From contig NZ_JBHTJO010000001.1 in assembly GCF_042676065.1 (NCBI RefSeq), positions 248,001 through 312,000 on the forward strand: a stretch of 64,000 nucleotides of DNA, given 5' to 3'. The notes beneath the pieces were generated by a model. It was not told where the DNA came from. It searched no databases and was given only the letters and a program-made list of their open reading frames with translations. The stretch comes from Methyloligella solikamskensis. Lineage in GTDB: Bacteria > Pseudomonadota > Alphaproteobacteria > Rhizobiales > Methyloligellaceae. Shown here piece by piece: positions 58,855-64,000 of the stretch; within the stretch, counting starts at the first letter, position 1, and each line of letters begins with the position of its first letter. The translations under genes were made by a program, and so were the position numbers.

Positions 58855-61527
58855 ATGGCAGTACGCGGTCGTAAAGCGGAACGCCGGCTTTTGCCGGGCG
58901 CGGTCCAGTCGGGCTTGCGCCAACTTCTGATGAGCGGATATGGGCTCGGGATCCTGATCCTGGCCTGCGGGGCGTGGGCCAGCCTGGCCACTTGGTCGGT
59001 CACCGATCCGAGCCTCAACAACGCCACGCGCACCACGCCGCACAATGTTCTGGGCCATTGGGGCGCGGGACTTGCCGATATCACCTTCCAATCGGTCGGG
59101 CTTGCCTCGATCCTGCTGTTCCTGCCGCTCGCGGCCTGGGGCTGGCATCTGATCTTCGGCACCGTGCCGGGGCGAATCCGGGCTCGGCTTCTCGCCTGGC
59201 CGGTTTCCGTCGTGCTGCTCGCCGGTGCCTTCTCCGCCCTGCCCCAGCCGAAGACCTGGCCGTTGCCGAGCGGGCTCGGCGGCATCATCGGCGAAGTCCT
59301 GGTGGCGGCTGCCGGCATCATCGGGCCCTTCCTGCCGGGTGCTGCGATCTCCTTCGTGGCCGGGCTCGGCTTCTTCATCTTCGGCACTTGGCTGCTGCTG
59401 TTCGCCTGTGGCACCAAGCTCTCTAGCCTGATCGCCCTGTGGGGCCCGACTGCAAGCCGGACCGGCGAATGGGCCAATGCGTCCCTGGGCGCCGCGCTCC
59501 ATGCCACCATGCACACCTCGGCGAAGGTGAAGCGGGCGCTGACCCCGGAGCAGAAGCCCGAGTGGGACGAGGACCCGGAAGATGAGGAATGGGAAGAAGA
59601 GGAGCGCAGGCCGAAGAACGCGCTCCAGAGAGATGCTTCCCTCTACTACGAAGAGGCCGAGGACGAGGACGAAGACGAAACGCCCGAGGACATCCTTGCA
59701 GCCAAGGCGCGCCGCGCGCCGCCGCTTCCCAAGGCACCGGGCGACCCCGACGGCCGGATCGAGCCCACCTTCGACCTCATGGGAGCCAGACCCTATACGG
59801 CCGCGTCATACGACGACGATGATGAAGAGGGCGACGCGCCGGATTACGCGGACGACCGAGCCTCCTCCTACGACGACGATGACGATATGGACGGCACTGA
59901 GACCGAAGACGTCACCGGCGTCCAGATCACCCATCGCAAGCAGGACGAACCGAAGCGCCGGATCGCCAAGCGCTTCCCCTCCATGGACACGCCCTATACG
60001 CCGCCGGCCCTGAAGCTGCTGCAGCAGCGTCCGCGTTCGGCCGCCTCCAACGATCTCTCCGACGAGGAGCTGCAGGAAAACGCCGCCATGCTGGAAGGCG
60101 TGCTGGCGGATTTCGGCGTGAAGGGCGAGATCGTGAATGTGCGGCCGGGCCCCGTGGTTACGCTCTACGAGCTGGAACCGGCACCGGGCACGAAGTCATC
60201 CCGGGTCATCGGCCTGGCGGAGGACATCGCGCGGTCCATGAGCGCCATCGCGGCGCGCGTGGCCGTGGTGCCTGGGCGCAATGCGATCGGCATCGAGCTG
60301 CCCAACGAGACCCGCGAGACCGTTTACTTGCGCGAGCTGATGGAGAGCAAAGACTTCCAGGAGACGGATGCCAAATTGGCGCTCGGCCTGGGCAAGAATA
60401 TCGGTGGCGAATCCGTGGTCGTGGACTTGGCCCGCATGCCGCATCTTCTGATCGCCGGCACCACGGGTTCGGGTAAGTCCGTGGGCGTGAACACGATGAT
60501 CCTGTCCCTGCTCTATCGGCTGTCGCCGGAGCAGTGCAAATTCATCATGATCGATCCGAAGATGCTCGAGCTCTCCGTCTATGACGGCATTCCGCATCTC
60601 CTGGCGCCGGTCGTGACCGACCCGAAGAAGGCGGTGGTCGCCCTGAAATGGACCGTCAAGGAGATGGAGGAGCGCTACAAGCGCATGTCCAAGCTCGGGG
60701 TCCGGGACATCAAGGGCTACAACAAGCGCGTGCTGCAGGCCGAAGCCAAGGGCGAGGTGCTGACCCGCACCGTGCAGACCGGCTTCGACCGCGAGACCGG
60801 CCAGGCCATCTACGAGCAAGAGGAGATGGATTACGATCCGATGCCGTACATCGTCGTGATCGTCGACGAGATGGCCGACCTCATGATGGTGGCGGGCAAG
60901 GATATCGAAGCGGCGGTGCAGCGCCTGGCCCAGATGGCGCGTGCGGCGGGCATCCACCTGATCACCGCGACCCAGCGGCCGAGCGTCGACGTTATCACCG
61001 GCACCATCAAGGCGAACTTCCCGACCCGGATCAGCTTCCAGGTCACCTCGAAGATCGACAGCCGCACGATCCTAGGCGAGCAGGGCGCGGAGCAGCTGCT
61101 CGGCCAGGGCGACATGCTCTATATGGCGGGCGGTGGCCGCGTGATGCGCGTACACGGTCCCTTCGTCACCGACGACGAGGTGGAGAAGGTTGTCCGCTAT
61201 CTGAAGAAGCAGGGCGTGCCGGCCTATCTCGACGCCGTAACCGACGACAGCGATGCCGACGAGGACGACGACGGAGACAGCGGCAGCGCGGGAAGCAGCG
61301 GTCCCGGCAACTCCAACTCGGGCGACGAGCTCTACGACAAGGCGGTCGACGTGGTGCTGCGGGACAAGAAGGCCTCGACCTCCTACGTTCAGCGGCGTCT
61401 GGGCATCGGCTACAACAAGGCCGCGACCCTGATCGAGCGCATGGAGGAGGAAGGCGTGATCAGCGAGGCCAATAGCTCCGGCAAGCGCGATATTCTGGTA
61501 GGCGACGAGACCCAGGCGCCTTATTGA
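58855..61527 (+). CDS. ftsK: DNA translocase FtsK
   Basis: An 890-aa cell-division DNA pump. Four N-terminal helices (about residues 22-185) are followed by a strongly acidic linker (about 230-350, runs of Asp/Glu) and then the RecA-like motor with Walker A GTTGSGKS (535-542) and Walker B IVVIVDEMAD (666-675). An acidic/Ser-Gly spacer (about 798-822) leads to the C-terminal gamma winged helix (about 823-888, STSYVQRRLGIGYNKAATLI) that reads KOPS sequences. Shorter than E. coli FtsK because its linker is short. Confidence 0.96.
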   Translation: MAVRGRKAERRLLPGAVQSGLRQLLMSGYGLGILILACGAWASLATWSVTDPSLNNATRTTPHNVLGHWGAGLADITFQSVGLASILLFLPLAAWGWHLIFGTVPGRIRARLLAWPVSVVLLAGAFSALPQPKTWPLPSGLGGIIGEVLVAAAGIIGPFLPGAAISFVAGLGFFIFGTWLLLFACGTKLSSLIALWGPTASRTGEWANASLGAALHATMHTSAKVKRALTPEQKPEWDEDPEDEEWEEEERRPKNALQRDASLYYEEAEDEDEDETPEDILAAKARRAPPLPKAPGDPDGRIEPTFDLMGARPYTAASYDDDDEEGDAPDYADDRASSYDDDDDMDGTETEDVTGVQITHRKQDEPKRRIAKRFPSMDTPYTPPALKLLQQRPRSAASNDLSDEELQENAAMLEGVLADFGVKGEIVNVRPGPVVTLYELEPAPGTKSSRVIGLAEDIARSMSAIAARVAVVPGRNAIGIELPNETRETVYLRELMESKDFQETDAKLALGLGKNIGGESVVVDLARMPHLLIAGTTGSGKSVGVNTMILSLLYRLSPEQCKFIMIDPKMLELSVYDGIPHLLAPVVTDPKKAVVALKWTVKEMEERYKRMSKLGVRDIKGYNKRVLQAEAKGEVLTRTVQTGFDRETGQAIYEQEEMDYDPMPYIVVIVDEMADLMMVAGKDIEAAVQRLAQMARAAGIHLITATQRPSVDVITGTIKANFPTRISFQVTSKIDSRTILGEQGAEQLLGQGDMLYMAGGGRVMRVHGPFVTDDEVEKVVRYLKKQGVPAYLDAVTDDSDADEDDDGDSGSAGSSGPGNSNSGDELYDKAVDVVLRDKKASTSYVQRRLGIGYNKAATLIERMEEEGVISEANSSGKRDILVGDETQAPY

Positions 61528-61650
61528 TCGGGGCGGGGCCGCGGTAACGGTTTTTTGCCGCGCCCCCTCGCCTCGAAGTTGACCATTTTTGGCGGAATCA
61601 TTTAACCATTGACCGTGTGAATTCTCGGCACGGGCCTGAGGGGATCCTTG

Positions 61651-62553
61651 ATGAACCGCCGATACAGCTGGCTATCCGCCAGCCTTGCCGCGACCCTATG
61701 TTTTGCGTTCCCGGCCGCTTCCGCGCTGGCCCAGGAACAGGGCACCACCGTGGTGCCGAAATCTACGACGAAGAAGCCGCGCTCCACGGCGACCGGCAAC
61801 GTTCCCGGGACCGGCGAAAAGGCCGACGGAAGCGGCGCGAATGCGCTGCGCCCCGCCCAGGACATCCCGCCCATCGAGCCCGATAAGGCGCCGCCGCCCC
61901 CACCCGTGGAGGCCGAAGCGCCCGCTGGCGAAATCGACAACGCCGAAGCGGATGCCGGCGCCGGCTGGGAAGCCGCTGTCGAGGAAAGCGGCCCCCGCCC
62001 GCTGATCGGGGCTGAGCGCGAGCAGGCGATCGCCCGGGTGAACACCTATTTCAACGAGATGGACAGCCTGCAGGGCACGTTCCGTCAGATCGATTCCGAC
62101 AACAAGGTCGCCACGGGGCGCTTCTACGTGAAGCAGCCCGGCAAGCTGCGCTTTGACTATGCGCCGCCGAGCCCGCTGAAGATCGTCTCGGACGGGGCGT
62201 TCCTCGCGATCGAGGATTCCGACCTGAAGACCATCGAGAAATATCCTCTGAAATCCACACCGTTCCGGCTTCTTCTGGCAGAAAATGTCGACGTGGCCCG
62301 CGACGCCAACGTGCTGGGCGTGTCCCGGGGCGGCGGCGAGCTGGCCATCCAGCTGCAGGACCGCAAGGGCGGCACCGGCGGAGCGATCAAGCTGGTTTTC
62401 GAGACGGCGCCGGAGTTTCAGCTCTCGGAATGGGTAATCACCGACGCGCAAGGGCTGACCACCCAAGTCACGCTGGACAATCTGGCGCCCGGCCGGAAGG
62501 TTGCGTCTGACTTCTTCAAGTCCAAGCAGCAGCCCTTCAACCCGTACCGGTAA
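61651..62553 (+). CDS. lolA: Outer-membrane lipoprotein carrier protein LolA
   Basis: A 300-aa periplasmic chaperone that ferries lipoproteins from LolCDE to the outer membrane. Signal peptide about residues 1-28 (cleavage ASALA-QE), then an unusual 90-residue Pro/Ala/Glu-rich region, then the LolA domain from about 125 (YFNEMDSLQGTFRQIDSDNK, VKQPGKLRFDYAPPSPLKIV). ATG 61651 with GAGGGG upstream. Followed by its own terminator-like hairpin. The long low-complexity insert is absent from enterobacterial LolA. Confidence 0.92.
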   Translation: MNRRYSWLSASLAATLCFAFPAASALAQEQGTTVVPKSTTKKPRSTATGNVPGTGEKADGSGANALRPAQDIPPIEPDKAPPPPPVEAEAPAGEIDNAEADAGAGWEAAVEESGPRPLIGAEREQAIARVNTYFNEMDSLQGTFRQIDSDNKVATGRFYVKQPGKLRFDYAPPSPLKIVSDGAFLAIEDSDLKTIEKYPLKSTPFRLLLAENVDVARDANVLGVSRGGGELAIQLQDRKGGTGGAIKLVFETAPEFQLSEWVITDAQGLTTQVTLDNLAPGRKVASDFFKSKQQPFNPYR

Positions 62554-62641
62554 CCATGAGCTGCCCGGAAGACCGGGCCATGAAGATAACAGTCTGAATT
62601 TTCTATTGCGGAATCAGACCGTTATTTAATTTCTTCGTTCG

Positions 62642-62665
62642 CTTTAACGCCACGTTAAAGTTTTT
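62642..62665 (+). terminator. Probable terminator after lolA
   Basis: CTTTAACG-CCA-CGTTAAAG (perfect 8-bp stem) followed by TTTTTCT. The stem is AT-rich but the T-run is good. Confidence 0.55.
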
Positions 62666-62677
62666 CTAAGGTACGCG

Positions 62678-62706
62678 TTGAAAAACGCCAAGACGCCCAC
62701 TATTTC
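62678..62706 (+). promoter_or_regulatory. Sigma-70-like promoter of the candidate small RNA
   Basis: TTGAAA (62678-62683), exactly 17 bp, TATTTC (62701-62706). Predicted start about 62713. It lies just after the lolA terminator, so it would drive an independent transcript. Confidence 0.45.
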
Positions 62707-62712
62707 TGCCGG

Positions 62713-62855
62713 AGAAGCGATCACATCGCCAAATCGGTAGTGCCCCCCCGTCTAGCCGAAGATGTGGTCGCTCGCACCGGCGTCCCTCCCGGTGCGTGCG
62801 CTGAGTAAGCGCTTCTAGCGCCCGGCCATGCGCAGCGGCCGGGCGCTTCCTTTTT
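62713..62855 (+). ncRNA. Candidate trans-acting small RNA with three stem-loops and C-rich loops
   Basis: No coding potential, but strong structure. Stem 1 is GCGATCACATC (62717-62727) with GATGTGGTCGC (62761-62771), 11 bp with one G-U, enclosing a small TCGG/CCGA hairpin whose loop holds seven C. Stem 2 is CGCACCGG/CCGGTGCG (62773-62796) with loop CGTCCCTC. Stem 3 is the terminator. C-rich loops that can pair with ribosome-binding sites are a hallmark of several alphaproteobacterial small RNA families; no specific family is claimed. An attenuated leader of the downstream small gene is the alternative. Confidence 0.5.
62817..62855 (+). terminator. Rho-independent terminator of the candidate small RNA
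   Basis: Perfect 11-bp GC-rich stem (62817-62827 with 62837-62847), 9-nt loop, then TCCTTTTT. Confidence 0.82.
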
Positions 62856-63076
62856 GGGCTCCCATTCGCGATCGACAAAATTTCTTCGGCCCCGGCGCGG
62901 CGTTCGATTGTTTTTAGTTTCGAAGAGCTTTCTTCATCTTCCGCTCACCTCGCATTAGACCGTCGCAAAAGGTTTGCAGACTCTTCCCAGCTGAGCTGTT
63001 AAGGTTTCTTTCAGTGGCGCCTCTCGACTCCCCCCTACAGTCAACCTGCGATGGGCGCTGCACTAAGGTGACAGCA

Positions 63077-63340
63077 ATGGCTTCCAAGCTGCAATCCGCG
63101 GGAAGCATGCACGATGCTTCCTACTCGGAGGCCTTCGACTCCGAGAAGCTTGATCTCGTGCAAGAAGCGTTCGATGCCGCCTGGCTCGAGCTGCGCACCG
63201 TGGGCTTTTCTCAGAATGAAGCCACCGACGGTGAACTTCGTTCCCTTCTCGGTGAGAAGATCATGGCGCTCGCCGCAGCCGGCGAGTTCGACCGCAATGA
63301 GCTGGTTTCGCGAGCTTTGAAGGGCTTCCGCGGGCTTTAA
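63077..63340 (+). CDS. Small conserved-looking hypothetical protein
   Basis: 87 aa, not assigned to a family. Mostly helical and acidic at the N-terminus (EAFDSEKLDLVQEAFDAAWL) with a later GEKIMALAAAGEFDRNELVS. ATG 63077 follows AAGGTGA; a codon at 63014 gives a longer but unlikely N-terminus. Codon-position GC bias fits a real gene. It lies between lolA and xthA; possibly a cytoplasmic regulator. Confidence 0.65.
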   Translation: MASKLQSAGSMHDASYSEAFDSEKLDLVQEAFDAAWLELRTVGFSQNEATDGELRSLLGEKIMALAAAGEFDRNELVSRALKGFRGL

Positions 63341-63449
63341 TCCACCGTCTATCCTCAACATCATCCACAGACTTTGGGCTTCCGGGTTGGCAGTCCCGAA
63401 CGGAGCAGTCTAGAGACGGACGGCCCTTTTTCGCCGGAGCGTCTTCTTC

Positions 63450-64000
63450 ATGCAGTTTCGCCTTGCCACCTGGAACATCAACTCGGTGCGTCTCAGGCTC
63501 GACCTGATCGACAAGCTGAACCGCGCCTATCAGCCGGACATCCTGTGCCTGCAGGAAATCAAATGCGCAGAGGAACATTTCCCGCGGGACGCCATCGAGG
63601 CGCTCGGGTATCCCCACGTCGCGGTATGCGGTCAGAAGGGCTATAACGGCGTCGCGATCCTGTCGAAGATCCCGTTCAGCCCCGGCGATATGCGCGATGT
63701 CTGCGGCCGGGGTCATGCGCGGCATCTTTCAGTGAAGCTGGATGGGCCGACCGGCCCCTCACCGGTCGAGATCCACAACCTCTACGTACCGGCAGGCGGC
63801 GACATTCCCGACCCGGCGGTGAACGACAAGTTCAAACACAAGCTGGATTATCTGGAGGCGATGGAGAGCTGGTTCTCAGGCCTCGGCAACCGGGACCAGA
63901 ACCGGATGATCCTGGTCGGCGATCTGAACGTCGCGCCGCTGGAGACCGATGTCTGGTCCCACAAGCAGCTTCTCAAGGTGGTGAGCCATACGCCGCCGGA
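63450..64000 (+). CDS. xthA: Exodeoxyribonuclease III (3' end beyond window)
   Basis: First 183 codons of an AP endonuclease / exonuclease III, running off the end of the window. Metal and catalytic motifs are visible: TWNINSVRLRLDL, ILCLQEIKC (Glu metal ligand), GYNGVAILSK, NLYVPAGGD and VGDLNVAPLETDVW (Asp-x-Asn). It cuts DNA at abasic sites in base-excision repair. ATG 63450 opens the conserved N-terminus MQFRLATWNINS. Confidence 0.94.
   Translation, partial: MQFRLATWNINSVRLRLDLIDKLNRAYQPDILCLQEIKCAEEHFPRDAIEALGYPHVAVCGQKGYNGVAILSKIPFSPGDMRDVCGRGHARHLSVKLDGPTGPSPVEIHNLYVPAGGDIPDPAVNDKFKHKLDYLEAMESWFSGLGNRDQNRMILVGDLNVAPLETDVWSHKQLLKVVSHTPP

Noticed and set aside
1..64000. CRISPR array or restriction/phage-defence island
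   Set aside because: No regularly spaced repeats, Cas, methylase-nuclease or toxin-antitoxin genes were seen.

Overview
The window is high-GC DNA from an alphaproteobacterium, most likely order Hyphomicrobiales (Rhizobiales). This is inferred from the closing run aminotransferase-ftsK-lolA-xthA, the tesB/glnK-amtB and ubiH neighbourhood, the many paralogous glutamine-synthetase-like ligases, and the palindromic intergenic repeats typical of the group. Genes are densely packed. There is one tRNA (Gly, GCC). I saw no CRISPR array, rRNA, transposase, integrase or phage gene. The first and last genes are cut by the window edges.

1-12.9 kb: two tandem glutamine-synthetase-like ligases (the first lacks its 5' end), an aldo/keto reductase, a five-gene arsenic operon (arsR, thioredoxin-type arsC, acr3, glutaredoxin-type arsC, arsH) behind a perfect inverted-repeat operator, an Lrp/AsnC regulator with a third ligase paralogue, a permease, a methyltransferase and a FUSC-type membrane protein. 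12.9-26 kb: an amine-catabolism region. It holds a putrescine-type ABC transporter plus gamma-aminobutyraldehyde-type dehydrogenase in the gene order of E. coli ydcSTUVW, two LysR regulators with visible T-N11-A boxes, and an SDR / Rieske oxygenase / creatininase-homologue operon leading into ethanolamine ammonia-lyase eutBC.

26-47 kb: an ECF sigma factor overlapping a membrane-anchored von Willebrand protein, a DJ-1-like protein, dinB, DUF763, an old-yellow-enzyme reductase, a transglutaminase-like/SDR pair, a YqcI/YcgG (GntA-like) + DUF1989 pair that may act on guanidino compounds, a DMT exporter with a luciferase-like oxidoreductase, a zinc-free MDR reductase, a DUF1326-DUF2182 operon, TetR, pncB, a NmrA-like/LysR divergent pair, and PhyH with an XRE-cupin regulator.

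47-64 kb: mostly housekeeping: tRNA-Gly, cnoX-like thioredoxin/TPR protein, Lon-N protein, Trm112-like protein, ubiH-family hydroxylase, tesB, glnK-amtB (with a near-consensus sigma-54 promoter and an NtrC-like site), a methyltransferase, an aminotransferase, ftsK, lolA and xthA. Set into this is the most unusual segment, 53.8-56.7 kb. A membrane-anchored protein of the linalool dehydratase/isomerase fold is followed 4 nt later by a DgkA-family lipid kinase. The pair is preceded by two near-identical 17-bp palindromes and followed by a 143-bp, 98.6 % identical duplicate of the inside of amtB. A second unexplained element is a likely small RNA at 62.71-62.86 kb, with its own promoter-like boxes, three stem-loops with C-rich loops and a strong terminator.
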